Source: Neofusicoccum parvum (taxonomy: Eukaryota; Ascomycota; Dothideomycetes; Botryosphaeriales; Botryosphaeriaceae). Taken from it: DNA of 64,000 nt. The position numbers and the translations under genes are program-made. Below the pieces are notes generated by a model, which saw only the letters and a program-made list of their open reading frames with translations, was not told the DNA's origin and did not search any database. This document shows positions 21,177-33,101 of this stretch, one piece after another (position 1 is the first letter of the stretch; each line of letters opens with the position of its first letter). The DNA is taken from the NCBI GenBank assembly GCA_020912385.1, contig CP087209.1:744001-808000 (forward strand), given 5' to 3'.

Positions 21177-24100
21177 TTAGTGGCCTCCAGCAACCCTCGT
21201 GACCCTCGGGCCCCTCTTCGCTATCGCCTGCCTCATGTTCTCCTTGACCACCTTCTTCTTCTCCACCTTCCGCACATACACCCGAACCTCCTCCCTGCCC
21301 ACCAAGTGCTCTCCGCCAAACGCCGCGTCCTCCACGCTCCTGAGCACCAGCTCCGTGCCGGGTCCAACACTGCTCCGCAGACCCGGGCTGGGAGAGCCGT
21401 ACCTATCAGGCGTGAAGAACAGCTTCCTGCTCGTGCTGCCACCGGCGCTGAACGGGGTGCCCTCGCGGCTGCGAGGACCATAGCGCCTCCCCGACGGAGG
21501 CGTGGCGAAGACGGCCGGGCTGGCTTCGCGGCTGAAGCGGCCGGAGCTGCGCAGCGACATTGCGCCGAGGCCGGCGGCGATGTCGTCGTCGTCCTCTGCC
21601 CTTCCGTCCGCCGGGAACTCCGAGTCGTTGTCGTCGGCAACCAGACGCAGCTTGCGGAGTTTGCTGTCCAAGACATCGAGCTCGCCGCTCTTCTGCTCGA
21701 CCAGCGTCGTCATCTTCCTAATTGTCTTTTCGACGTTCTCGACAGTGGGCGTCTGCGAGGGGGCTCCGCTGGTTGCGCCGCCAGGTCTGGTGGCCTGTGC
21801 CGAGGAGATGCGAGTCTTCAGAAGGATGATCCCTTCCTCGGCCTGGGCAAGAAGCTTTTGAGTTTGCGCGAAGGAGGAGCGTAGCTGTGCTTGTTGTGCA
21901 CCCTGCTCTTCTGAGAGGGGTGTTGCGCGCGTAACGGCTAGTTTTGACGGATCGCGGCGTTGCTCAATTGATTTGCGCACGTCGTTGAGGCGTCTGCGCA
22001 GCTGGCCCACATCCTTGGAGAGGCGGATCAGGTCGCGGATCTTGTTCTGGACGTCGGTAACGCGGCCACTGTCAAGCGAGCGCTCCAGGCTGTTCTCTAC
22101 TTTGGAGAGATCCTCAATCTCAGCGAGCACCCAGTCATTGTCTTCCAGGTCGTCGACATCGACATCCAAGTCATCGCGGGAGCGACCTTCGTGAGTGATC
22201 TCGTTATGGCCCTTGATGAAGCCAGCAAGGTGGTGTGCGTTCAGGCCAACCGTGTCGATCATGCTCTGCATGTCTCTGTACAGCTGTTCAATTGAGCCAG
22301 GGACACTGGAGGGACCAGACCTTCCCGCGTAGTCCTGGTGTACGTAGAACTCTTCCAACGTCTTGGTAGCACGTGGCGACGAGGACAGGATTGCACGCGT
22401 TGCCTCGAACTCCTGGTCGTCGCCTAGATCCTTGAATACAGGGTCCTGCTCCAGACGTTCGCTCGGTCGTGATGTTGCGCGGGAGATCGGAGTCGGAGGT
22501 GGTATGGTCACTGCCTGCCGTCTCGGGCCAGGGCTGAGCACAGACGTTGACGCCGCACGGACTGGGCTCGGAGAGCGGAACGGCTCATCACGCTTCGTAG
22601 ATACCGGGGGGGCGAAATGAGGGGCAGGCGCAGCATGCCTGGGCATGCCAGCCGGTGTAGTTGACTGAGCGAAGGGGTTGCGGCTTGAGGAACGGACTGG
22701 TGAGCGAGACGGACTGCGGGACTTGGGCTGTGCCATTGGCCTGGATCTGGAATCCGAACGGGTCTTTTCTATGGGAGGGAAGGACCAGGTGTTGTTTGTA
22801 GGAGCGGGTCCTGGAGGCGGAGGCGCAGGTGAGCGCTCCTCATCCTTCTTCTCTGGAATGTCCGAAAGCGAAGGAGAGTCCGGCCTCTCGACCTTGACAG
22901 GAGGACTTCCGGCGATGGGTGGCAGGTCTTCCTCTTCCCTCTCATCCTTCTTCGCCTTTGGCAGAGTGAAGTCAGGGGGCAGAGGGGCATCTTCGGGCTG
23001 GAAATCATCCTTCTTCGCAGGTCTTTTGATGAAATCCGGTGGCAGAGGAGCAGCTTCAGGCTTGGGGTCCTTTTTGGGCACCTCTGGTGTCACCTCCGGC
23101 GCTGGAGACTTAGCTTTCTCCACGGGCTTGCCGAAGGCAGAGCCGGCCGATGCGAACGGAGACGTGGACTTGCTGAAGCCAAAAAGTCCGCCACCCGTCT
23201 TCGCAGGATCTTTGGGAGAAGTTGATGCAGTCGCTTCTTGTGCCTTGTTTCCTGCATTGCCAAAGAGAGAGAACCCCGACTTATTGGGAGTCTTAGGGTC
23301 TGTCTTCTGTTCCGTCTTTTGAGCCTCGCCCAATGCTTGGCCGAAAGACGATCCAAGACCGAAGCTGCCAAAACTGGATCCCGCCTCCGGCTTCGGCAAA
23401 TCGTCTTTAGCGGTGCCGTCTCCCTTGAACGCCGAGTCAAGCTTGAAACCGCTGGCACCCAACCCAAAGCCTCCAGGTTTTGCGGTCTCACTCGGGGTAG
23501 CGTCGCCATTGGCATCGTCTGCATCGCCCATATCGGACTCCTGAGTCTGCGGTTGCGGTGCTGGTTTCTGTTGACCAAAGACGCTCGTCGCGGTTTGAGC
23601 AGGGGTTCCGAACGATGGAGACTTGATTGTCGAGCCGCCTGTCGTCGAGTTTAGTGATACTGTCGAGCCAAAGCTGGGTTCGGTGCGTAGACCGAAACTC
23701 TGATTTGGCGTACCGGGTTGACCGAAAGAGGAACCGCCTCCAAACACTGACTGCCCGGGCTTGCTTGCCGCCAATCCGCCGAAAGTTGCTTGCTGGCCTG
23801 GTTTCGCTGCTGCTGCGCCAAACGGCGAGGTGTTTTGCTGTCCAAACTTAGCGAAACCAGACTCACCAGAAGCTGGACCTCCAAAGACTCCGCTCGGCTT
23901 CGGGATTTGCGAGGGTGTTGACGCCTGTGAGCCCCACGGAGAAGGCTTCTGACCTATTCCACCAGAAGATCCGAATGCTGAGCCTGTGCCGGGTTGGGAT
24001 GGAGCACCAAACGCCGGCTTGCCAAAAGCTGGAGCAGCCGGCTTTGACGCGGATCCGAATGCTGGCTGGGCAAAAGCAGGCGCACTAGTTGGACTGCTTG

Positions 24101-25838
24101 TGCTGGCAGATGCCCAAGGAGACTTATTCTGTCCCATGGGAGAAGCGTTGCCAAAGCCAGAGCTGCCGAAAGCAGGTTGGCCGAATGCGCCACCGGCAGG
24201 CTTGCCGAACGGACTCGACGAACGAGCAGCAGCCGGCTGAGCTTGCTGCGGTGCGGGTGCGGACTGAGCGCCGCCAGCTGCAGCAAGACCCTCGTAAGCG
24301 GTGCCTGCCTCTACCGAAGCGTTGTAGACGATCCACCAGGCATTGAGATAACCTTCTTGATTGAGGACCAGAACCGCAGGAAGGGGCGTCTTCGACCACT
24401 CAATGTCGCTACCGCTGATGGGCTTGTATACTTTGTCCTTGCTAGACAAATCGACCGCAAGACCGAGCGGAGACGAATCCGGCATATCGGGGTACGCATC
24501 TTCATCCACAGTACCTGGCATGGACGCCTTGCGAGCGTCATCTGCCATGACAGTCGGAATGTAGGCATTGGTAATCGGGGTCTCTCTTGAAAGGGGCTGA
24601 GAGCTCTTTGTGATGATACCAAGCTCCATTCCTCCCGTAGAAGAAACCAGGACCAGGTCATCCAGGCTAGGTTTCCAGTTCCTCAGGCGGGACACGAAAT
24701 AGTGAGGCGGAGAATTGCGGATCTCGCCGAACCCGTCACATGCAGCCAGGATGAACTTGTTGAAGGTGTAGTTCTGGGTTCCCTTTTCGCGGTTAATGAT
24801 ATGATACGTCATTTCCGGGGGTGACCCCGGCTCTATGCTTGCGGGGGCGTGGACGGTGAAGAAGTCGTCGTTCGTTAGCCAAGCGATAGTGGCAACGTAC
24901 TGATCGCCCTCCAACGCAGGAGGACGCGGAATGAGTGCTGTCGGCGAACCGTCGGGCTTCATCTGAACGATGGTGCCATCGGCCAGACCAGCAACCAGCT
25001 GCTTTCCCTAGTTCACAATTGATTTAGCATGAATCATACAGAGTGCACGTATTTGTGAGCTAGTTACCTTGTTGCTCCAAGTGACGCAGCTCACGTTGTC
25101 CTTCAGCACGGCGCCATTTTGCGTCTTCACGAAATCCCGCTGCTTCAGGTTCGCAATCATCAATTGCCCCTTTTCCGTGACCATGGCGACATGCTCAGCC
25201 AACTCCGGCGCGGGGTTTGGTACTAGCGCGCGCACACCCATGCCCTGCGTTGCCAACTGGAAGGCCGAATTGGTATTCTTCTGCAGCAGCGCGCCAACTT
25301 CGTGTATTGCCAACCCGCCGCCCTGCTGCGCTGATATGACCAGGAGCTGTTCGTCCGACGTGAAGGCCACTTGCGACAGGCGTGGCAGCGGGATGGTGAG
25401 CTCGGGGGTGAACGGAACGACAGGGTCCTTGTTGGCCTCATCGCGCTCGGAGGTGAGAGCGGCGCGGATGCTGTCTGCGGAGGCGATGACCAGGCAGTCC
25501 GGCCCGGCGGCCGCGACGACGCCTCGCCGCGGCGCCGTGGTGAACAAGTTTGCCTGGGATGGGGGCAAGTCGTCGGCGCGCCATGGCGACGGGAGCAGTT
25601 TGAGCTTGTTCGTGATTTTGGTCTTCGTGTTCCGTCCGGCGATGGCGGCGAAGCCGAGATGCTGCAGGTGTGGGTTAGCCCTGAAATTGCCGCTGTCGTG
25701 GCCGCTGGGCTTTGTAGAGCTTGTGAGCGGAAGTAGTCGCAGTACCTCTGTCTGGATGTCTAGCAGGTCTTCTGCCTGCCGTGCTTGCGGGCTGGCGCCG
25801 CCCACGGCACCAGACATGCCACTCATTGAGAAAGCCAT
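21177..25838 (-). CDS. NUP159: Nucleoporin Nup159/Nup214
   Basis: FG nucleoporin of the cytoplasmic side of the pore; in yeast its N-terminal propeller binds the helicase Dbp5 for mRNA export. Two exons, 25838-25068 and 25007-21177, joined in phase 0 across a 60-nt intron, encode 1533 aa (yeast Nup159 is about 1460). Residues 1 to about 500 form the WD/beta-propeller region (DNVSCVTWSNK-GKQLVAGLADGTIVQM, DDLVLVSSTGGMELGII). About residues 520-890 carry FG repeats, many as FGQPAFGSSGFG, SAFGKP and PAFGKPAFG, with Pro/Ser/Gln spacers. A Pro/Glu/Lys-rich linker follows (repeats of PLPPDF). The C-terminal 350 residues contain coiled coils (LRRRLNDVRKSIEQRRDP, LLAQAEEGIILLKTR), as expected for Nup82-complex assembly. 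It is divergent from PUP1 over 573 bp. Confidence 0.95.
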
Positions 25839-26411
25839 GCTTGCTCGGGGGTATCAGGGTCGCGTCCTTTGCGAGAGCGGATCGGTCGAGGCGGGGAGCA
25901 GTTTGACGCGCTCGAAATGCGCTTTTCGCGGCGGCGCGATGTTTTGGGAGGACGAGGAAAACGAGGGAGGAAGGAAGACGGCCGAGCTCGCAATGGGAGA
26001 GGAAAAGGGCGCGCGATCGCGGGAGCCTCCGAAGGCTCGGGCGGCGAGAAGCTCAAGCAGCGGAGACGGGGTGGAGAGCTGGCACTCGTGCTGGGTGTGG
26101 TGGTGCATCGGCGAGCTTGGCTGGACGCGGGCGCGGTGAAGTCGAGATGGCCGTGCTCGGGCCGGCCTGCGCTGCGTCGTCTGGCGCGTTGCCTGGAGCT
26201 TGAGCTTCCCGCCGGTACACCTTCCACCTCCGCCCACCATCCACCACCGCCTGCTCCCCCATCGACCCTACCACGCGCCCTCTCTCAACGCTGCACGGTT
26301 CCGGACGCCAGACTCCCTACCGCATCGCCAGGGAACAAGTGCCACGTCCGCTCAGCCTCGACTGCTGCCGCCTCCGACACCACAGCTCCGCCATCCGCAT
26401 CCACCACCACA
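25839..26411. promoter_or_regulatory. Bidirectional promoter, NUP159/PUP1
   Basis: 573 bp between divergent start codons. A long plus-strand open frame through here (from 25869) reads into PUP1 exon 1 out of frame with it and is a shadow. The PUP1 side is C/T-rich (near 26215-26275 and 26390-26410), as is common in fungal leaders. Confidence 0.6.
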
Positions 26412-27319
26412 ATGCCTGGCTTCGACTTCTCCAACTACAACCGTAATGCGGCTCTGCACGCCCAGGGCGTGCCGCTGCCCAAGGCCACGAGCACCGGTAC
26501 CACCATTGTTGGATGCCTGTTCGACGGCGGCGTCGTCATCGCCGCCGACACCAGAGCCACCAGCGGACCCATAGTAGCTGACAAGGTGCGTGAAAGAGCT
26601 CCATTCCAGTCGGACACACTCGTGCTCCAGCTCCAGAGCCTCCCGCTGACACAGAGACCACACAGAACTGCGAGAAGCTGCACTACATTGCGCCGCAGAT
26701 CTGGTGTGCGGGTGCCGGAACCGCCGCCGACACGGAGTTCACGACGGCGCTGATGTCGTCGAACCTGGAGCTGCACGCCCTCTCGACGGGCCGCAAGCCG
26801 CGGGTCGTGACGTGCATGACGATGCTGAAGCAGCACCTGTTCCGCTACCAAGGCCACATCGGCGCCTACCTGGTCGTCGCCGGCGTCGACCCGACGGGCG
26901 CGCACCTGTTCACCGTCCACGCGCACGGCTCGACCGACAAGCTCCCCTACGTGACCATGGGCTCCGGCTCTCTGGCTGCCATGTCCGTGTTCGAGACGTC
27001 GTGGCAGCCGAAGCTGACGCGCGACGACGCCGTCAAGCTGTGCGCCGACGCCATCCTCGCCGGTATCTTCAACGATTTGGGCTCGGGCAGCAACGTCGAC
27101 GTCGCCGTCATCACCGAGGATAAGACTCAGGTCATGCGTAACTACATCCAGCCCAACCAGCGCGAGCAGAAGCAGCGCAACTACCGCTTCCCCCGCGGCA
27201 CCACCGCCGTCCTCAACGAGAAGGTCATCAAGAAGGAAGACATCAGCAAGTACGTCACCGTCCACGAGCTCAGCTCCGACACCCCGGCGACGGCTGAGAG
27301 GATGGACGTGGATGCATAA
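26412..27319 (+). CDS. PUP1: 20S proteasome subunit beta 2
   Basis: Catalytic beta2 subunit with trypsin-like activity in the 20S core. Two exons, 26412-26585 and 26666-27319, joined in phase 0 across an 80-nt intron (GTGCGT donor, CACAG acceptor), encode 275 aa. The 29-residue propeptide ends ATSTG and is cut before Thr30, giving the mature N-terminus [11 protein letters not shown]. Catalytic companions are in place: Asp17 (Asp46 in AADTRATSG) and Lys33 (Lys62 in DKNCEK). Conserved beta2 features include [29 protein letters not shown] and [14 protein letters not shown], plus the C-terminal arm [13 protein letters not shown] that wraps beta3. The C-terminal tail is acidic. It converges with HRD1. 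Confidence 0.97.
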
Positions 27320-28536
27320 ATTCGGTGGTGGATTGAGTCGGAAGGGAAGGGGGAGATCAAGGTAGTCGATGTATAGTACGGCAGACACGAGAGGGGCGTT
27401 TATTTTGGGCAGAGGGATAGACAAACTTCCTGCTGCTGGATCGTCTGCATGGGCTTTCAAGAAATGAAATGAACACATTTAAGGACGTCTGTGTTCTTCG
27501 TCGCTGGGGTTGAGGTATGCATCCGGACGAGGAACTGTGGTGGGAAATGAGCCGAGTCTGACCGGATGGGTGCTTCAAAGTGTGTTTCTCTGCATCGCAG
27601 TGTTCTCTGAGTGAGCCACGAAGTCAAAGTGCAAGCAAAAGCGATAACCAGCTGTACACTGGCTCTGTCTACTAATGCATTACTTGCCTGCCTCGCATTA
27701 CGAGAAGTTCGAACTACCGTTACTCCCGCAGCCTTACAAGAGAAACGCACCTTTTCTCTACGATTGACGACTCCACAAATGCCTACAGCGCGAGTGAACG
27801 CGAAGCTATTTGCAGCAGTTGCGGACGGTAGTAAACAGCCAAGCACGTCAAGCAGTCGAATTGTCAGGCCGAGGTTTTCTCGAAGTACATAAATGCAAAA
27901 TGCAGTATTTTTCGATTGGCGTGGTAAGCTATAATGAATTCATTTCTTGCCTTTTACCAGAAGTGACCGTGTAGCTGCCACTAAACGCCATTTAAGAATC
28001 TTTGGAACCAAAACGGAACACCGCTTCTGCGGTCGATTCTCGTTTTGAGCTGTTTGAGGGATTTCTTTTTGCTCGTTTTTGCTTTGCGGCTAACGCGCAA
28101 TGTGGCGGCTTAGCCCCACTCTTTTCGTAAAGTTGATTGGCTGCCTGTAAATTCCAACAACAAACCTACAGCAAACGATCAATTTACGCAGCCGAAATGC
28201 TAGACAGCAGCATGCCAAAGTTCAGCCACACATATATCGGACGGTAACGGCCTGTAAGGTTGTTCAATAAGATTTTTCGACATCCTGTGCATCACTGGCG
28301 TTGAAATTTAATCAAGCACTAGCCAATAAGCCTCGGGCAACCGATGAAAAGAATAGAGGAGCTCTCCTCGACGATGTTTTGTTTCCTACTACGCCATCGC
28401 TATGCAAAGAAAGGGTATAACTACACAAAAGCCTTTTGTCCTTCACTGGAATGACTGCCCACGATTCAAATGAGACGTGAGCCATGAATTCCAGGGCGAC
28501 TTTCTCTAGGAGAAGCTGAAATCATCTACTCGCCGC
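27320..28536. other. Intergenic between convergent PUP1 and HRD1
   Basis: 1.2 kb with both 3' UTRs and a more AT-rich centre (27890-28450). No ORF has protein character. I looked for tRNA boxes and found none convincing. Confidence 0.55.
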
Positions 28537-29712
28537 TCAATTGCCGTCGTCTTCTCCGTCTTCGACTCTTGGCTGCAGAGATGACGAAGGCTGTCCACTT
28601 GTAGAGCCGGAACCATCACTATGGGTAGTAGGCTGAACACTTTCAGTGGTGTTGGGTTCATTAGCTTTTGCGGAACCTTGCTCAGAAGCATTCATTGCGG
28701 CTGTGCTGCTCGCGGGCTCTTCCAAGGGCTCAGCAGCGACATTCTGAGGTAGATGTTGCGAAGAAGATGTAGTATCAGGACCCGCGTTGTTGTTCATATC
28801 CGAGATTGCTGCACCCGGAACTGGGAATCCGACAGGACCGGAACCACTCCCTTGTTGTGCTAGAAATGGATTGCCGACATGAGTAGGCAGCCTGTGCGGA
28901 GCAGTACTTGTCTGTGCGGTAGTGCCAGAGTCGTTAGAGCTGGTAGGCGTTCCGTTGAGACCTTGGCCAGAAGTACCTGGCGTTTCGTCAGCGAATCTAC
29001 AAACCCGATTCATGAAAAAAACTACATACTTTCTCCATTAGGGTTAACCGATCCATTTGCCGCCGGGGGCGCCTGGGACGGAGCGTCTGCAGGTGTGTAG
29101 TTGCGGCTTCGAGCCTCCTGAAGCGTGCGAGTCATAGTATCGTTCCAAGTCTGAAGAGAGGATGCTGCATCTGTGGCAGACTGAGCCGTTGAGCGAGCAG
29201 CAGATGCTTGATTTGCACCATGAGCTCCTTGTTCTCCCTGAACCTGTGTACCATCGGCTCTGTGGAGCGGCAACAACGTCCAGCCCGGAGGTAAAGTCAA
29301 CCCCTGCGGAAGATTGGGATCAGCAGCACCCATGATAGGTTGCTCTGCGGCCGGATTGAAAAGTTGCGGCTGGTTCACATCCTGCCCCATGGGCATGTTT
29401 AGGTTGAGGCCACCGGTATTCATACCAGCGAACATGTTCGCAAGCGGAGATTGCGCATCTTGTGCCTGCTGAGGACCGTTGACAACGGTGGCTGCCGCAA
29501 CCCGACGAAGACGCATATACTCAGCCTGCAAAGCTCGAACAAGATGTAGCTGGCTCTGGGCGACATTCAAAGCTTGTATCTCACTCATCAGGCGGCGCTC
29601 TAGTTGATCTAACCACATCGTCTGTGCGATAACAGAGTCTGCTCGGAGCGGATTGGACGTAGCTTCACGCAGTAGTGCACGTGCCGAACGGTCAGTTTGG
29701 CCGCCGCGCTGC

Positions 29713-29745
<33 letters not shown>

Positions 29746-31404
29746 CGTCCTTGCTCCAAAACCTGAGCGAGCGGATTGTCCGCACCATTCAAGTTCACAG
29801 CGCGGACGCCGTATCCAATGCGAAAAGGACCAAACTGGATTTGACGCATGCGAGGTAGAGGTGGCTGTTGAGCATTGGGGTCCTGCGGGTTTTGGTTCTG
29901 GTCGCCTTGTTGAAGCCCGGGTTGCGCGCCAGCGTTAGCAGCCTGGTTGGCCCGGTTGCCCTGTTGGCGTTGTCTCGTTTCCTCGACAAGAACAGGCTGC
30001 CGGCAGGTGGGGCAGGCTTGTTGACGTTCAAGCCAGCTGCGCAGACAGCTAATGTGAAGGCAATGCCCGCATGGAAGCTTCTTGGCACGGTGGCGTTCAT
30101 CAATAGGACGTGGCGGTGGTTGCGCGGGCTGTGCGCCATCCGCAGGGGCCTGTGTTTGCTCTGGTGTTGTCCAGGGGCGCATCTCCTCACGGCAGATAAT
30201 GCAGATATTGTTCTCTCCCAGGTCCTCCGCGGTGGCGTCGGGATAACGGGAATTCATGTCGCGAGTAGCGTTACGGTAGCGGAGGAAGTCGTAGATGCGC
30301 TTGTGGAATGAACGGAATGTTAAGAGAACGTCTCTCATGATGTGGATAGGCAGGCCGTGGAACATCATGAGGATAACGAAGAAGGCCATGTAAATGGTCA
30401 GCTTCACGAAGTCTTGTCGCAATTAGCACGGAACTCGCAGGAGATGTTGCAGAGTACTTGCCCTTTGCAAGATCCAGGTAGAAGACCCAACGACCCTTTC
30501 CCTCCCATCCGGGAACGTCGATCTCGTTGTCGTCCACCTCGATGTCGTCCGCAGCCAGTTCCGCTTCTGAGAGTACTCCCTCGCCAGCCTCCTCCCTTTG
30601 CCGCTGTCTTTCTGCCCTTCGTTCTTCCAAAAGTTCCTGTCTCTTGGCCTCCGTTTGTTTGGACTGAACAGTCAGGTCGATAAGGCATAGGATATGCCTG
30701 AAGAACGTAGCGAATGACTCGATGAGCAGCAGTGCATACTCGAAACCAAACATGACAATCATGTTTGGTCGCGTCTGGCGGATTACCGTATCTACGCAGT
30801 ATCCAAGCATCGTCATGTCGTATACGATGGAGAGAATGAGCGAAGAGGCGAGCCGGGAGTGGAAGAATATCTCGTTGGAGGTCGGGGGTTGCTGTTCCAC
30901 AAACTCGACGCGGCCGGCACCAATCCACTGCCAAATCTTGCCAGCAATGAGACTGACAAACATGACGAAGAACCATACGCCCACATCGTCCCGGAAGATT
31001 GTCATAGCCAGTAGTGTCTCGGTGATGGCGAACCAGGCGTGCTCGTACAAGCGCTCGACCTCCATGGGGCGGAGCGGTCCATAGAGAAGGCGCTGGAGCC
31101 CGTACATGAAGGAAGCCGTGAGGAGCAGGACGAGGTTCGTGAGGATCTATAGCAAACATTAGCACTGGCAGGCGCGGGCGCGGGCGCGGAAGTCCGGAAG
31201 AGGCACACCATGAGACAGGCATTCGATTGCGAGAGGTAGACGCACGCCGAATAGAAATTAGGCCTCTCGTATGCTGCGCGCAGCAGCACCGAGGCGGCTA
31301 GGGCCACGGAGGTCTGTCATGAGCAGGTCAGTACGTCAGCGGGTCGGCGGAGCTGGGCGGCGCAAGCTGGAGTAGCTTACCCCAACGTAGGCGGCGATCC
31401 GCAT
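28537..31404 (-). CDS. HRD1: ERAD E3 ubiquitin ligase Hrd1/synoviolin
   Basis: ER-membrane RING ligase for ER-associated degradation. Five exons on the minus strand: 31404-31381, 31313-31209, 31146-30462, 30412-29030 and 28976-28537, encoding 878 aa. Exon 1 is only 24 nt (MRIAAYVG). The joined N-terminus contains [19 protein letters not shown], then [17 protein letters not shown], the Hrd1 family signature, with several membrane segments up to about residue 310. The RING-H2 ligands are Cys342, Cys345, Cys386, His388, His391, Cys394, Cys405 and Cys408, with a 40-residue loop after Cys345. A polyglutamine run and a long Gln/Ser-rich tail follow. The third intron (30413-30461) uses a GC donor (GCAAGT) and restores [12 protein letters not shown] as in the family. 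In the last intron the CTGAC branch site lies 11 nt before the acceptor. Confidence 0.95.
29709..29744 (-). repeat. CAG/CAA microsatellite coding polyGln in HRD1
   Basis: Trinucleotide repeat, CTG/TTG on the plus strand, encoding an 11-12-residue glutamine run downstream of the RING. Likely to vary in length between strains. Confidence 0.8.
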
Positions 31405-32647
31405 GATGGCGAGCCTGTGCAAATCAGAGCAAGACCGGGTGGCGCGAGAGCTCCATCTGCATGGGCAGAGGTAAGGTGGAGAGGAACAGCGCGGGATGGT
31501 GGTGGAGTGGAAGCGTTGCGCTGCTCGTGCACAGCTCCCGGACGCCAACCGGACACGTTCGCGCAAACGCCGCCGGGTGAAGCTCCAGCCGGCCGACACG
31601 TCCAGCCTTCCGTTGCCACCGATACGCCGCGCCTCGGCTCCAGAACCGGCAACTACTTTCCCGATCGACCTCCTGATTACGCAACCCCACATTTCCTCGG
31701 CGGCTGGGCTCCTGTTTCCCAGAAGCACTCCCACTCCTACCTCACCGAAACGTCCTCGATGATTTTCAAACTTGCAATTACCGGACTTGCTCACCATGAA
31801 CTTCAAGACCCCTGCCCTTCCAAGAGTGCGTTGCTACACCCGTCGATGTAGTGATTATAGAGTAGAGAACGCTCTTCGCTCTTCCGATCATGCGGCTCTC
31901 TGCACCGCATTCTCGAGAGGATGCGGATGAATGACTCCGTTCGGATACAGCCCGAAGCACTCAGAGTTTCCTAGTGGAACGGGGCTTCTCAGAGAGCATG
32001 GCGACTGGAGACGCACCATCTTAGGCCCTTTCACGCAAGTAAAATCTCTAGCTCAACGGGAATTGGGCCATTGACCTGCAAACAGACTAACATAATAGAT
32101 TGATGACACTGGTGGCAGCATTGTGAGAAAGCTGGGAGCTGTAGCCGAGTTCTGCCCGTTAGCTACGAATTCAGTGAGATAGACACAGGTGATACGCTAC
32201 GCGGTGTCGAGATATTTAATCCTGCAGAGGGAAGAGGTAAAAAACCCGGCTACACCTTCCTCTCATAACACTAAGACATCACAAACACCTCGATGAAGTG
32301 GTCCGCTAGGAGGACTCATGCATCGAAGTCATCGCCGTCTTCAGTCATTACCCGACAGAACTTCACTTGGCAACGATCACCGCTTACCTTACGTTCACCC
32401 TTGTTTGAATAAGGTGTGGATGCCCGGCTTCCCATTGAGATCTCGCAGCAACCTGCACCAGACGCGAAGGAATTCGCGGATCACACCCACGGTACAATGA
32501 GGCACCTGCAAGCCGTCGGCAGGCGTCTGGTGTAAAATTCCTGAATGTCTTTTTACACTCAATCGTATCGTTCATGCTAAAGGTATGCCATGCTCCCTCC
32601 GAGATGCTTTTAACCCATCATGTGCTTTGTCCCATGGCAGACGGCAT
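31405..32647. other. Intergenic between HRD1 start and the CsbD-like stop
   Basis: 1.24 kb holding the HRD1 promoter and the 3' UTR of the CsbD-like gene. Short open frames only. I recognise no RNA gene. Confidence 0.55.
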
Positions 32648-33101
32648 TTACAACTTGCCCTTCGCTTCCTCGGCGGCTCCCTTGGCCTTGCCAGCAACCT
32701 CGTGGGCTTTTCCCTTGGCCTCGCCAGCCACCTCATTTGCCTTGCCCTTCGCCTGGGCGGCGGCGCCGTCAGCCTTCTGCTTTCCAACGCCGGTGGCTTC
32801 CTTGATCTTGCCAGCAGCTTGCTCTGCGAGGACACGCCCAATTAGCTTGCGATCAATTGAAGAACCGAGATGCAGGAGAAGTTTTGTGCTGAAAGGCAGG
32901 GGTGGTTGGGCCTGGGTGACAAAGCGGAATGCGATGAGGTATTGATGACGTACCGCCCTTCTCAATGCCCTTCACAAGCTCATCGGCGACGGTCCTGTCG
33001 ACCTTCTTGGCCGTGTCCTTGACGCTGTCGACGGTGCTCTTCTGCACACGAGCCGAGGTCGTGAAGAGACGGGCGTTGCGGGCAATGGTGGCGCGAAGCA
33101 T
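32648..33101 (-). CDS. Mitochondrial CsbD/LEA-like stress protein
   Basis: Two exons, 33101-32954 and 32823-32648, joined G|AG across a 130-nt intron, encode 107 aa. The N-terminus (MLRATIARNARLFTTSARVQ) is an amphipathic, Arg-rich mitochondrial presequence. A CsbD-like motif follows (EQAAGKIKEATGVGKQKADG). The C-terminal third is a repetitive Ala/Lys/Glu run with 11-residue periodicity (AKGKANEVAGE, AKGKAHEVAGK, AKGAAEEAKGK), as in LEA-type proteins. Fungal relatives are often annotated as mismatched-base-pair and cruciform-DNA recognition proteins; CsbD itself is a bacterial general-stress protein. A role in stress protection in the mitochondrion is inferred. The gene is divergent from the first small membrane-protein gene. 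Confidence 0.85.

Noticed and set aside
28997..29025. Alternative last intron of HRD1 (GTAGTT donor, TTTGTAG acceptor)
   Set aside because: It would be 29 nt, too short for this genome's introns. The 53-nt alternative with GTATGT and a CTGAC branch keeps frame.
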